Below, in pieces: positions 22,195 through 33,506 of a stretch of 64,000 bases of DNA (position 1 is its first letter; every line of letters starts with the position of its first letter). The notes under the pieces were generated by a model. That model was not told where the DNA came from. It worked only from the letters and a program-made list of their open reading frames with translations, and did not search any database. The DNA lies in contig JAWZSP010000004.1 of assembly GCA_034401135.1 (NCBI GenBank), forward strand, positions 4,588,001-4,652,000. The letters run 5' to 3'. The translations under genes and the position numbers were made by a program. The stretch comes from Volutella citrinella. Taxonomy: Eukaryota; Ascomycota; Sordariomycetes; Hypocreales; Nectriaceae.

Positions 22195-25100
22195 TCAGGA
22201 CCTCATCTTCCTCGTCCTGGTGTGTCGATTTGTACGCCCATCCTTGTCTTGTATCAGCCTAATTAGTTCGGAGCTCTCTGATTGTTGAAATCCATTAGAT
22301 ATCCACTCAATCAGTGAATCCGCTCTCACCCCGGTTTCGACGGCCTTGATAATGATCTTCTTCACGACAAAGAAAAAGAAACGCATCTCTCGCGGAGAGG
22401 GGCGAAGGAGGGGTTCGTCATGTAGGCGGAGAAACTCGGGCAACCCTTGTATAAGCCGGCCAAGAATGGGTATCAGGTCCCCAGCGGCGCTGTTGAAGAA
22501 GTCATCGAGAACGTGAAGACAATAACGAGATACTTCATGGCTGTCTGGTACGTGAAACAAGCCCTTGGCAAATTCAGTGCAGGCGTAGATGATTTCGGGT
22601 TCTTCGCCAATGCCATCGCCATAAAACTTTCCTGGAGGGGCCAGTCTCTGGCTCGCCCCGGATTTGAGAAAGAGGGAAAACAGGCCAGATGACACGCTGA
22701 CTCGGAGGTGCTCCCCGTTGCGGTACTCTTCATATCCCTGACCCCAACAGGTCTTTTTCATGAAGAACTCCCATGGAGACAGTTCGCCACGTCGCTCATT
22801 TGGGTCCTGGCCCGCCTGGAGGAGCTCGGATGCGACTCTCATGTGGCTCTCTGTCCACTTGATTTGGGCGAACACAGCCTTCAGCGGCGAAGAAGACCCC
22901 GGGAAGTTGAAATAGCGAGGATCCTCGTTCAGTTTAGCGGTGACGTACTTTACCACGCCGGCATCAAGGACATATAGGGGAAAGTAATCGAAATTGCCAA
23001 GCCTCTGCTGCCTCGCGATGCGACTCTCATTTCGAGCCTGGCCAGTCAAGAAGGAGTCTTGTATGTAGGTGACGGTATCTAGAAGCTTCTGTGTGGCTTG
23101 CTCAGACTCGTCCATGGCGTCGTTGGCGTACAAAAGTCCCTCTTCGCAGCGAGTGAGATTGGTAGAAAAGGTATATCCGCCCTGAAATTTACAGCAGTAT
23201 ATGAAGAGGTAAGCCTTGAGGGTTGAAAAATTGACCATGAAGTCTCGCCCACTCTTCTCTCTCAAGTAGTCCTCTAGCTCTCGGGTGAGTAGAAAATCAC
23301 GAACCGTCCTGTGCAGGAGGACGACGCTGTCATCCTTGATCTCCAGCAGCCCGCCGCAGCGAGCGTTTATTCGCCTTCTGTAGCGGTCCAGTTGTGTTTC
23401 TGGGGACTCCGGGGGCAGACTGGAAATGTATTCATATGAAAGGTAGTCGTCGTCTTCGTCTTCGAATTCCATGACCCAGAAGCGGGTCCAATGTTGGCGG
23501 CCCTTGGAATGCATGGCGACCTGCAGATTCCTAGCCATCCTACGGTGGTAGATGGGGTCGATCTGGTCGAGCATGTGCTTGAAGAATGGCTCGAGGTCGG
23601 TTGGAAGCTTGTGAAGCCTCTTCTCCAACTCAGGAAATGTGTCGCCGTTGATGACTCCATCTCGGAGGGATCTCGTTACAAGAAAGACCCAGAGGAAGAC
23701 TCCTTGCGCTCTGTTGGTGATGTCCATGACGATGCTCTTGACTTGGCCATCTGTGAAACCGTTGGAGAACAGCCCTTCAGATAGTTTTGAATTGGCATAG
23801 GAGAATATGTCGTCGCGGGTAATTTCGTGCACGTATAGCTTCCGAGCAGGATTCTGGCCAAATGCATCCTCAAATACATTCCAAGGCCGGCTCGAGACAC
23901 ACACCTTGAAGTTTGGCGTCCTGGTGAGCCCCCTGAGTAGCTGACACATCTCGTAATGATCTCCTTCATATTCGTCGATGCCATCAATGAATATGCAGTA
24001 TTTTGACAGGTCAGCCATATCGACTAGAGCATTCAGTGCTGCTGACAGTTCCGTCATTAGCCATGTTGGCTGTTCGGAATTCCTTCCAGCCGTAGGCATG
24101 GACCAGCGCTGAGGGGATACTTTCGGTATCAGCTCTGGGCTTGCCTTTAGGATATCATAGAGGATAGACTGCAGCAGGCCCTGCTTGGTCTTTTGCATGC
24201 TGCTCCCTCCTACCCAAAAGTAGTGAGAGGCAATGGCGAGATCCTGTGGAGCCGCCCACTCCTTCAGCAGCTTCCGAGTCGTCTCGTGATCCGCCACGTA
24301 TTTCATAAGCGTGGACTTGCCGGATCCAGCCTTTCCAGAGACCCAGAACATTCCGTACTCGGCTTGTAGCCACGAGTAGAGTTGCGAAGGCTTTCCCTCT
24401 GACGTCTGTGGGTCGGCCAAGGTCCACTTGAACGTCTCCTGGTGCGCGACTGGGATCTCTTCATGGCGGAACGGTCGACACTCGTAGTCAAGGGATCTCA
24501 AGATATTCTGCTGCTTGCCAACAGTATCCAAGTCTGCCGCGGCCACAGACAGACTGGACAACCTATCTACCAAGGCTTCGACCCTGTCCAGACCATCAGT
24601 CGGGGCAAAGTCGAGCAGAGTTCTAATATCCTGCAGGTGTGTGGAAATGTCGGCGAGCTGGGAAGACTGATCAAGATGCAGCTTCATACTTTCGTATTCA
24701 AAAGAATTCACGCAACGCTGCAGGCTTTGTTGCTGCTGGCTAGTAACCACATGGTGAGATGATGACACAATGAGGAGTCTGGGGACAGGGTCCTACCTCA
24801 AAAGCCCAACAAAGTTCAGCATTATTACGCCTCGGTACGTATCGAGAAGCTTCTCAAGTTCCTCGATGTCGCCCTTCCTAGACACGGACTTGAGCGCGGC
24901 AAGGAATGACTTGATGGATCTGTTGGCGCCAGGCTTAACATGGAGCTTTTGAAGCGCGGCAAGAAGCCGGCCACAGAGTTCATCGCATGACTTGGATAGT
25001 TCCTCCAGAGCACGGATATGATTTTCGGTTTCGGGCTGCACAGCATTTCCCGTGGAAGCGACTCCAGGGCGTGGGGATGCAAGCGTGGCTGTGGTGGGCG

Positions 25101-25284
25101 TTGCGTTGCTGAAACGGCGGGAGAAGGCTTGTAGCCTCCCGTAGATGTGTTCGAGGTCGAGGTTGTGCTGCAGGGCGCCGTCTGTGGACCTTTGTATCTT
25201 GACAGCCGCTGTGACGACGGTGGAAGCAAACTGGACAAACTGCACCACATTCCCCGCGACGCCGAGTGCGGCCAGTGGCTCCAT
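22195..25284 (-). CDS. NLR-type STAND protein: N-terminal domain plus NACHT, 1010 aa
   Basis: Exons complement(24797-25284) and complement(22195-24739), 1010 aa. Residues 1-160 resemble the fungal STAND N-terminal domain (Helo-like type: PLAALGVAGNVVQFVQFAST, then helical pairs). The NACHT ATPase has Walker A GKAGSGKS (about 298-305), Walker B CIFIDGIDEYEG (about 411-422) and VCVSSRPWNVF, then the NACHT-distal pattern LPTDLEPFFKHMLDQIDP. No ankyrin, WD or TPR repeats follow; the C-terminal ~450 residues look like the helical extension usual in this subclass. Such proteins are linked to non-self recognition and cell death. The halves lie in one frame broken by a single TAG; a 57-nt intron (GTAGGA...TTACTAG) removes it and keeps frame. 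If retained, translation ends after 163 residues, leaving the N-terminal domain alone. Confidence 0.8.
24740..24796 (-). other. 57-nt frame-neutral intron carrying the only stop of the NLR gene
   Basis: Donor GTAGGA directly follows codon LL(AG) and supplies the in-frame TAG (24793-24795); acceptor TTACTAG. An apparent 18-nt alternative (to CCCCAG) is too short for the spliceosome. Later AGs (CCAG, CAGCAG) break the frame, so this is the only acceptor that fits. Confidence 0.65.
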
Positions 25285-25676
25285 CTCCGGGGGAGGCGGT
25301 AGTGGAGTTGAGGTGGTTGTTACAGGATTTGCAAGTAGGATAGCTGACCAGAGTGCGGAGGATAAACCATTTAATTCTGGCAGTTGTAGGAAAGCGGAGG
25401 GATATCAGGCGCAGGCGAGCCAGAGACAGCCTGGGCGGAATCAGGCTGGCTGAGCAACACCATTGATAGGGCATGAGAAGTGCTGAGCCTCCGCCACATG
25501 CACGACAAGGATCAGCGGATTGCCTAACGCGGGGATCATCATGGGCATGGAGGTCCGAGGGCATGGGCTCATTTGAACTTGAAATTGACATTAATGAAAT
25601 CGAGGAGCACGCTCAATGCCCGTGTCTATAACGGTGGTATATACATGACAGCGTCAACAATACATTACTACGGCGC
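25285..25676. other. Promoter of NLR gene / 3' flank of GPI17
   Basis: About 390 bases between the NLR start and the GPI17 stop, both on the minus strand. No gene or clear motif seen. Confidence 0.45.
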
Positions 25677-27385
25677 TCACTGGGCCTTCTTCTCCGCCGC
25701 CTCCTTGGCCCTCTGCTTCCTCTTCTGCGCCCACCGCTTGAGCTCTTTGATCAGCCCCATGACCAGCGGCACCCCCACGGGCCCGAGCAGCGGCAGGTAG
25801 ACGGCAATCTTGTGCTCGTCCGGGAAGTACAGCTGCCCGACCATGCTCTTCTCGAAAAAGGACAGCTCGGCCTCCTCCTCGGCGAGCCGGGCGTGCAGGA
25901 GCCCCTCGGGGCCGCCCAGGCTGCCGCACGCCTGGCGCAGGTGCTCCATGGACGAGACGACGCCGTCGGCGACGCTGCGGGGGATGGCAATGTACGGCAG
26001 CGCGAGCGACAGGCGCGCAAGCGAGCCGAGGGTCGACGACGCTCGTAGTAGGAGGCCGGCCGAGCGGGTGCGCGACAGGGTTGAGAGGCGGAGCGGCAGG
26101 GACCCCGACTGGGGCATGCCGAGCAGCGACAGCAAGTGGCCGTTGAAGGCCATCATGGGCTGCTTGAGCGTCTCGCCAGCGACGTGTGTCTCCGTCTGCG
26201 GCAGCGACAGTAGGTAGACGCTGCCCCACTGCGGGATGAGCCACGACTGCGACGTCTGGGTCTCGGCCTCGGCCTCAGTCGTCTCGAGGCCAATGTTCTG
26301 GTCGCCAATGTAGACGACAAAGTTGACCGTCGGGGCGCCGGCAATGGACGGCGAGAGGGGCCACTCGGCGGCGTTGATAAAGGTCGCCAGGTCGGCCTTT
26401 GTGAGCACCTGTGACTGCGCGCCCGGCGTCGCGTACAGCTGCACCTGCGTGTCGATGGTGAAGTTGTGGATCGGGCGCAGCAGCTCCAGCATGGGCTGCA
26501 TGTAGCTCTCGATGGCGGCCTCAATGTCCCAGCTGCTGGGTGCGGCGCCGGCCGTGAAGAGGGAGAAGGTCAGGTGGTAAGTGTGCGAGTACCGCAGCGA
26601 GCGCGTGGTGCGCTTGGCTAGCTGGTCGAGGGCTTCGGGGTCTGTCGTGGAGGGCCGCACGTCGGAGCCCGATGCTGTAGATAGCAGATATGAGAGGATG
26701 GCCTGCTCTTCAGAGAAGGTGGACTGGAGCTCCTTTGCGATGTAGGTGGCGAGGGCGGACGAGGAGGACGATTGCGAAGGGATCGAGTTGGGCGGGTACG
26801 CGATATCGAGGACGGCGGCGTGCGGGTCGAGCGACGAGGACGTCGACTCTCCGGGGGCGAGGTTGATGGTCAAGACAACGTCGTCGCTGTGCTTGGCCGA
26901 GGGTGCCGTCTTGGGCGCGAGCTGAAGTCGCAAGTGGTGCGCCGAGAACTCGTTGTGGTCGTCGATGGCATGCTGGGTCAGGCGGATGAGGTTCTGGGCC
27001 TCGTGCTCTTGTAGCGAATCGGCCTTGACGGAGATCTGGAGGGGGAACACAGGGCGGCAGGCCTAAGTGAAGGAGGAATGAAATCAGCATCAGCGTCTCA
27101 ATTGAGGGTTGTCTGTTGGCAACGTACCTTTCCGTCGGCCCATTCGAGCATGCTGTCTAGCGGCAGGTCGGCGCGGTACGTTGTCGTCGTCTTCCACCAG
27201 ATAGGAAGGCCGAGGAAGATGACGATAAGCCAGAAGGAGATGACAATGTATGAGCGCCTTTGCACGTCGGCTTCCTTCTCGGGAGGAGGCTGCACCGCCG
27301 CATCACCCCCGCTGGAGGAGGATGAAGCGGCGGCGGGCTCCTCGGCCACAGGAGTAGCGGCTTCTGGCGACTTTTTGGGCGCCAT
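25677..27385 (-). CDS. GPI17: GPI transamidase subunit PIG-S/Gpi17, 547 aa
   Basis: Exons complement(27128-27385) and complement(25677-27062), intron 65 nt, 547 aa. Gpi17/PIG-S is part of the ER-membrane complex that swaps the C-terminal signal of precursor proteins for a GPI anchor. A short cytosolic Pro/Ala/Glu-rich N-terminus (1-44) leads into TM1 (about 46-64, IVISFWLIVIFLGLPIWWKT, typical of the family). The lumenal domain has the family segments SYTYHLTFSLF-like (SHTYHLTFSLF), FVVYIGDQNI, WLIPQWGSVYLLSLP and LLSLLGMP. The second hydrophobic segment near the C-terminus (KIAVYLPLLGPVGVPLVMGL) ends in a Lys/Arg-rich tail on the cytosolic side. The length matches fungal orthologues. It should be essential for cell-wall GPI proteins. 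Confidence 0.93.
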
Positions 27386-28200
27386 CGTGGGCCTCGTTCC
27401 GTCCGTCCGCTTCGGGCTTCGACGTGCGCGCGAGATGGCGGGCGAATGGCGAGTCTGCGGGCGGGTGAGGTCGTCGCGATGACCGTAGCAAGGGGGGACG
27501 ACTAATACGGCGGCGGACTAGCAGTAAGCTCAGGTACGCCAAAGCCACAATGTCACGATGTCACGTGAGCATTGAACCTGCCTGTGTGCTGTGTGGGGCG
27601 TTGGTGGCGGTCGGTGATCGGCAGTGGGAGGGGCCGGCATCACTAGCGTCGGTCCCTGTCAGTGCCAATGGCGGAGGATCCTGCTTGATTGTAATCCTCT
27701 TGGGTCTCCCGGAGGTTGTCACCTTGTGCGGCCTGTGAATCCAGAATTCCCGCTGCGAATCCATCCTGATCTCGCTACCTGAGAGAATGATCGATGGGTG
27801 TGCTGCAGGACAAAAATGAAGACAATTGAGCAAATCCTGAAAGCAAGTTCCATCACTGAGACATCTTGCCTTTGTAGGTTGAGGGTCTGGCGATTGCGAT
27901 GTTGTAGCATCAGTCACCACGTCCCTTAAATATTTCATGACGCCCATCATCCATTCCACTGACCGTGAGCACTTTGTTTATTTCGCAACTCATCTTGCTT
28001 CTGCTATTCGTCTTGCACGCGACGAACAGTATACGCAGTCCTACTACACTGGCCGGAGCGCTAAGAATCCACGCCACCATTCGTCAATGTCTCGACTCGG
28101 CTGATGGCTTCTCCTTTGCGACCACGAGAAACTCTTTTCCCCCATTCCCTCAACCTGACGCAAAAAGACTGCGTCTCGCCATGGCAAAAAGAAGAATCAC
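27386..28200. other. GPI17 promoter side and spacer to tRNA
   Basis: No gene assigned. Open frames (27561-27959 minus, 132 codons) have no recognisable domain. The bases at 28186-28190 give a T5 run on the minus strand that serves the tRNA. Confidence 0.45.
28186..28190 (-). terminator. Pol III terminator of tRNA-Ala
   Basis: T5 on the minus strand starting 11 bases after the discriminator base, the normal place and minimal length for RNA polymerase III termination. Confidence 0.6.
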
Positions 28201-28290
28201 TGGACGAACAGGGAATCGAACCCTGGACCACTCCCAGATCTTTCTGATGAAATATGCTAAGGGAGTATTATACCACTAAACCATTCGCCC
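28201..28290 (-). tRNA. tRNA-Ala (anticodon AGC) with 18-nt intron
   Basis: A full cloverleaf can be drawn: acceptor GGGCGAA paired with TTCGTCC, anticodon stem CTCCC/GGGAG, T arm CAGGG-TTCGATT-CCCTG, discriminator A. With U33 fixed by the stem, the anticodon is AGC (28258-28256) and position 37 is A; the intron at 28254-28237 sits at the canonical 37/38 site. The acceptor contains G3:U70, the known alanine identity pair, supporting Ala. The D arm (GTTTAGTGGTATAAT) looks more like that of Gly/Pro tRNAs, so a structure-based tRNA scan should confirm identity. Confidence 0.8.
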
Positions 28291-28444
28291 TGTGGTGATG
28301 ATCGGCCGGCACTTGAAGCCGTCATGATGCTTCGATGGGGCGTCTGTCGAACAACGTACAATCGAAGAGCCACATAACATTAGGGAAATGATGGTCACAG
28401 ACAGTTTTTCTTGTGTTACGGTACTAGATACTCCTATCATCCCC

Positions 28445-28987
28445 TCAAGAGCTCTCAGAATGCAAGCTACAGCGACTAGTCCGCCAGAGGCACCAGTCGC
28501 TGTTTTCTTTTGCGCGAAGCTCTCCCAAAGCCTCGAGGAGGGTGGGAGGGGGAGCGTTGAGGCTGCCTGTACGTTCGACAACACCTCCTGCTCTGGTTTT
28601 GCCAAAGTCATACTGGACGATTCCGCCAAATATACCTGCTGGCTGGCTGATCACGACGTCTCCGAGGCGGATGTCGACGCTTGTAGAGGGGTCGCCGTGG
28701 CGTGGGACTCCGCCCCCAACGCCGACGAGGACGCTGAATCTTGGCGAGGGGAAGCTGGACTTCATCTGGCTGGCGGTGACAGCTGCCTTGTTGGTTCTAA
28801 TCTGACCGGATGGAAGGCAAGCGATGACGACGTTGTGGTTGCCGATTCGACCAAGAGAATAAACGGTGTCGCCGGTCGGGAGGTCGGCGAACGATTCGTC
28901 CAGCATCTCCGTCGCCGCCGCTAGCTCGATGAACAGGGCGCAGATCCAGCCGACTGTGAATTCGCCTGCAGGCACTAGCTTTGACAT
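28445..28987 (-). pseudogene. Truncated phosphorylase (PNP/UDP)-type N-terminal domain of an NLR
   Basis: The 180-codon frame starts FTVGWICALFIELAAATEMLDE and continues YSLGRIGNHNVVIACLP, SVLVGVGGGVP, DIRLGDVVISQP and VERTGSLNAPP. This is the purine/uridine phosphorylase-like domain that fungi fuse to NACHT/NB-ARC and ankyrin or TPR repeats. Homology stops near 28515, after ALGELRAKEN, and the last residues before the stop are unrelated. No NACHT follows. It is therefore about half of the ~300-residue domain. An ankyrin remnant begins within 20 bases of its start codon on the opposite strand. Likely a relic; a short expressed protein cannot be excluded. Confidence 0.7.
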
Positions 28988-29002
28988 TTTGATCGTGGTT
29001 TG

Positions 29003-29116
29003 ATGTCAGCGCGAGGCGAATTTCCAGTGGTGAAACCGCGATGCAGCTTGCAATGAAAGGTGGACACCAGGAGGCCGTGGAACTACTTATTGAGTACGGG
29101 GCTGCAGAGCTGTAGG
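29003..29116 (+). pseudogene. Ankyrin-repeat remnant
   Basis: Plus-strand frame reads DVSARRISSGETAMQLAMKG, then GHQEAVELLIEYGAAEL and TAG. This is one ankyrin unit (G-E-T-A-x-x-L-A-x-x-G-G-H-x-x-A-V-E-L-L-I) plus the end of the preceding one, followed by a stop as at the C-terminus of an ankyrin protein. No open frame extends it upstream. It abuts the start of the minus-strand phosphorylase-domain relic. Confidence 0.6.
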
Positions 29117-31394
29117 AAGAAAGTGATTGAATGGTTGTTTGTATAGTATAATAGACCATTTTCGCATCCTCCCTCGAGGGCGGATGAAGATATACTCACT
29201 CTAACTGATGCCATTATTGGGATGTAAACGCAGTTGGTGCCGATTCCAGTGCTACCCTGAGAGACAATTTCCGTATCAAAAAGATTGAACAGCAGCTCTT
29301 GCATCATTCGCAGCCATAATGCGCCCGCCTAGCTGTGGCCGAGGCGTCAGCTCGAGAGCCGAGCCATTGCTCCGTAGGCTTCACGTGGTCCATTTGTCTG
29401 TCAGCCCTCGGGATTTTTAACTGTGTAATTCGGCATATGCCACGAGTGTAATTATCCCAATCTCACCTAGTTGTGCTCCTGTGACTGCGTGGACACTGAG
29501 ACAAAGACGTCAACACCAAGGGCCATTGCCTGGATATCAGGACCTACGTGTCAACAAACTCACTGCGGCTGCTTCGAGTCCGACGGCGCACAGCCTGAGC
29601 CATTTCACTTCTGTTTCTGTGCCCGTGCGATGCTGTGCGACGCATGCTTTTAGTCTGCCGCATTCTGTTGTGCCAGGGCCGTCTTCCCTCGGCATTTTAT
29701 TTCGCACCGCCTGTGCTCTGGTTGCCCTCCTGGGCCAGTTCCAGGTTGCACATCTGCGGCATCACCCTGCACAACAGGCGCCAGCGTTGCCACGAGCCTG
29801 GCAACCCGCCGATTTGCTGGCGCCTATGGCGCTGCTGTAAATCCCGCCGGCGCATGCGCAAGTGTTGCCCAGGTGGGATTATGCACCGCGGTTGTAGAGT
29901 GTCTGGTTCCCAGCGCGGTGCGTCGAAGCCTCAAGTCACTGTACTGCAATCCCATCCCATCCCATCGCTGGTCCGTACTTGACCGTCGAACACCAAATGG
30001 TAATGTCAAAAAGCCATGCATCAACCTCGAGGCACACCCTTGCGTCCATTCGCCCATTGGCCACCCCCTCCCCTGCTTCGTTTCGACAATGGCCAGCCAG
30101 CTGACGAGCCGAATACCCAAACGGGTGGGTAGCGACGACCCCTGGACTATCGAAAGAGACGTTGGGCCAATCCAGGCACAGCGCAGTGTCAGGAAATGTT
30201 CGCGTAGGGCATTGCATGTGCCGAGGCAGTCGGAAGCCAAGAAACGCGGGGAAGCTGTGTCTACTAGGGCGGACTAATTAGGTCCCATCCCATGATGCCC
30301 CTCCGCTCGGCCTCAGAGGCCCGTCCGATCCGGTTGCCGTTTGGGGTTGCTAGTGCCCAGTGCCCAGCGCCTGAGTTATTGGTCCTCCCTCAAGGTAGGT
30401 AGGGTAGGAGGATGGTTGAGAGTGCATACTTAGGCCAGTCAAACATCGCGACAATAGCACACACCCTGGCGGTGGTGAGAGTGGTATGCCTCACTCACTG
30501 CATACCACAACTGATATTAGTGTAGTCAGTATATTTCTGGATAGCCTGTAGCACCCCTGCTTGCCCAGTCGTTTTGCCGCCTTGGCTGTCCTCGTGTCCG
30601 CCATCATTATGCCCCGTTCTCAGGCTAGACTCTTAGTTACATACCCTCCCCAAGACTTGACCGATCTCCCAAGCGAGCAATTAAGAGGCTGTGACGCCGT
30701 TAGTTCACTCCCTGTGTATGGCCGAGGGCAAAGCAGGTCGGCAGCATCCAGGAAAGCGTCGGCGCATGTGCTTTGCCGGCCAGCCCCTCTCATCTCATGC
30801 ATACACGCGCGCACACGTAGAATTACTTGGAGCTCGTCTTGGACTTCTTATTTAACCAAGCTTCCCCAGACTGTGACAGCTCCAACTCCACCGCCCCTCA
30901 CCTCATCCCTCGTGTCCATTTCGTGTCTATCTCATCTCTGCCATTGCAGATTTGGCCATTGTCACTCTTCTACACGCACCCCAGGCCAATCCACTAGCCC
31001 CGCTCGCCTCCCGCGGGCCCCATAATAGCTTTATCGATAGCGGCAGGACGCGGCGCATCTGTTTCATCACCGGAGTCCGTGGACGGACCTGATTGTCCCT
31101 TTCGACCCGACCCACGTACGTACGTCACGGCAAAACGACTCGCAGCGTCGACCCACGCGTGAAAGTCCCCAAAGCGTGGCCTTCCGCCACGTCCGGTCCC
31201 TGGGAGAGACAACCCCCCAAGGAAAAGAAGCCTCGGCTCGCTGACGTCTGCGGGCCAGCTCTCTCGCCAGATAAAGCTGTCGAGACTACCCCCCAGACGG
31301 TGACAGCTGCTGGATAGCGCCGATCCCCCCTGCCAGCCATCAACACCACTGCCGCATCACCAGATCCTAATCGTCGCCCGATCTCGCCGCCAAG
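29117..31394. other. 2.3-kb spacer before FAT1
   Basis: No supported gene. Open frames such as 30561-31025 plus and 29824-30240 minus lack domains and overlap on both strands. The last 600 bases should hold the FAT1 promoter; C/T-rich tracts lie at 30880-31000 and 31320-31390. Confidence 0.45.
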
Positions 31395-33506
31395 ATGCCC
31401 GGTACTTTCTGAGCCCTTGCCTTCCTTCATTGCTGCACTGCTGCTGCATCCCAGCCCTTCAGTCCGCTAACAATGCCCAGTCCCCCTCGCCATCGCGGCC
31501 CCGACGGCCGTCGCCTCGCTCGCCTACATCAACGCCCGCACCTCGCTCTGGTACGACATGCAGCTGCTCCGCTGCGCCATCACCGGCGCCAGCAAGATGC
31601 TGTACCGCCAGTGGGCCGACAGCCTCAACCTCTTCTACGTGCTCGAGGCCCAGGCCAAGTCGCCCACCGTCGGCAAACGCAACCTCCTCGTCTTCGAGGG
31701 CCGCTCCTACACCTACGCCGATGCCCTCGACAAGGTCCTGCGCGTCGGCACCTGGCTGCGCACCGCCCGCGGCGTCAAGCCCAAGGAGATTGTCGCCATC
31801 GACTTCCAGAACTGCGAGACCTTCATCTGGCTGTGGTGGGGGCTCTGGAGCATCGGCGCAAAGCCAGCCTTCATCAACTATAACCTCACCGGCAAGTCGC
31901 TCGTCCACTGCCTCAAGGCAGCCGACACGCGCCTGTGCATCGTCGACCCACACGTCATTGAAAATGTCACCGACGATGTCCGCGAGCAGCTGCCCGACGT
32001 CCAATTCGAGCTCTTCACCCCCGAGCTCGAGGCCGAGGCCCTGGCCACGGAGCCCGTCCGCGCCCCCGACTCGGACCGCAGCGAGGACAACTTGGCCAAC
32101 CTAGCCATTCTCATTTATACCTCGGGCACTACCGGCATGCCCAAGCCCGCCGTTGTGTCGTGGGGCAAGTGTATCGTGGGCGGGACCTTTGGTGAGAAGC
32201 TGATAGGGAGGAAGGCTGACGATGTCATGTACACGGTAAGTTGCTCTATTCCCTTTTCATTGGCGAAACATGTCTATTTTTATGGTATATGATTTGTCAG
32301 GCGATCAATATGCATGCCATATTACGTCGATCCCCGTCCGCATAATGATGCTGATTTTGGTTAAACCAGGCCATGCCCCTGTACCACTCGTCAGCGTCCA
32401 TCCTGTCCTTCATCGCATGCCTACTCGGCGGCGCCACGCAGTCTCTCGGTCGCAAGTTCTCGACCAAGCTCTTCTGGAAGGAGGTGCGCGAGACCAACGC
32501 GACGCAGATCCAGTACGTGGGCGAGACGCTGCGGTACCTGCTGGCGTCGCCGCCGCAGTACGACCCGGAGACGGGCGAGTGCCTCGACAAGAAGCACAAG
32601 GTGCGCATCGCCTTTGGCAACGGCCTGCGCCCGGACATCTGGAACGAGTTCAAGGAGCGCTTCGGCATCGAGACCATTGCCGAGTTCTACGCCGCCACCG
32701 AGGGCACGCTGGGCACCTGGAACGTGTCGTCCAACGACCTGACGGCGGGCGCCATGGGCCGCAACGGCTGGTTCTACAACCTCGTCATGGGCTTCAATGT
32801 GGCCCTCGTCGAGGTAGACTGGGCCACCGAGCAGCCCCGCCGCGACCCCGGGACGGGCCTCTGCTCCAAAGTCCGCGCCGGCGACCCGGGCGAGCTGCTG
32901 TTCCGCCTGCCGTCCAAGGACCCCTACAACCGCTTCCAGGGCTACTACGGCAACCCCGAGGCCACGCGGGCCAAGGTCCTTCGCGACGTCTTCTCCCGCG
33001 GCGACGCCTGGTTCCGCACCGGCGACGTCGTGCGCTGGGACAGCGACGGCCGCGTCTACTTCCACGACCGCATCGGCGACACGTTCCGCTGGAAGAGCGA
33101 GAACGTGTCCACGGCCGAGGTCGCCAGCGCCGTCGGCCAGCACCCGGCCGTCCGCGAGGCAAACGTCTACGGCGTCCAGCTGCCGCACCACGACGGCCGC
33201 GCCGGCTGCGCAGCCGTCTTCCTCGACGCCGAGCCCCGGCCCGAAACCATGCGCAGCCTCGCCGCCCACGTGCGCGACGCCCTGCCGCGCTACGCCCAGC
33301 CCATCTTCCTCCGCGTCGTCGACGAGATGGGCGGCGGCGCCATCACCGGCACAAACAAGCAGCAGAAGCACGGCCTGCGCGAGGCCGGTGTCGACCCGGA
33401 CTCGGCCGCCGCCAATGGCTCCGTCTGGTGGCTCAGCGGCGACTCGTACGTGCCCTTTACCACCAGCGACTGGAAGCGCCTGCAGGCCGGCGGCGTGAAG
33501 CTGTAG
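31395..33506 (+). CDS. FAT1: Very-long-chain acyl-CoA synthetase / fatty acid transporter, 632 aa
   Basis: Exons 31395-31401, 31481-32235 and 32370-33506, 632 aa. Fat1-type proteins activate very-long-chain fatty acids with CoA and help import fatty acids at the plasma membrane, ER or peroxisome. The first exon has just seven bases (ATGCCCG); intron 1 ends with CTAAC and CCCAG, giving a start MPVPLAIAAPTAVASLAYIN that is a membrane anchor. The AMP-binding motif LIYTSGTTGMPKP lies near 212-224. The FATP/VLACS signature is FRTGDVVRWDSDGRVYFHDR followed by IGDTFRWKSENVSTAEV (about 468-505). The C-terminus is complete, with no clear peroxisomal SKL-type ending (GGVKL). Intron 2 is 134 nt. Codon use is very GC-rich, as in the other housekeeping genes. 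Confidence 0.93.

Noticed and set aside
24779..24796. 18-nt intron GTAGGA...CCCCAG in the NLR gene
   Set aside because: Frame-neutral and tidy, but far below any plausible intron length; the 57-nt choice is physically reasonable.
30561..31025. 154-codon plus-strand frame with a hydrophobic start (possible secreted protein)
   Set aside because: The start resembles a signal peptide, but the rest is Ser/Thr/Pro-rich without domain and lies in the FAT1 promoter region.
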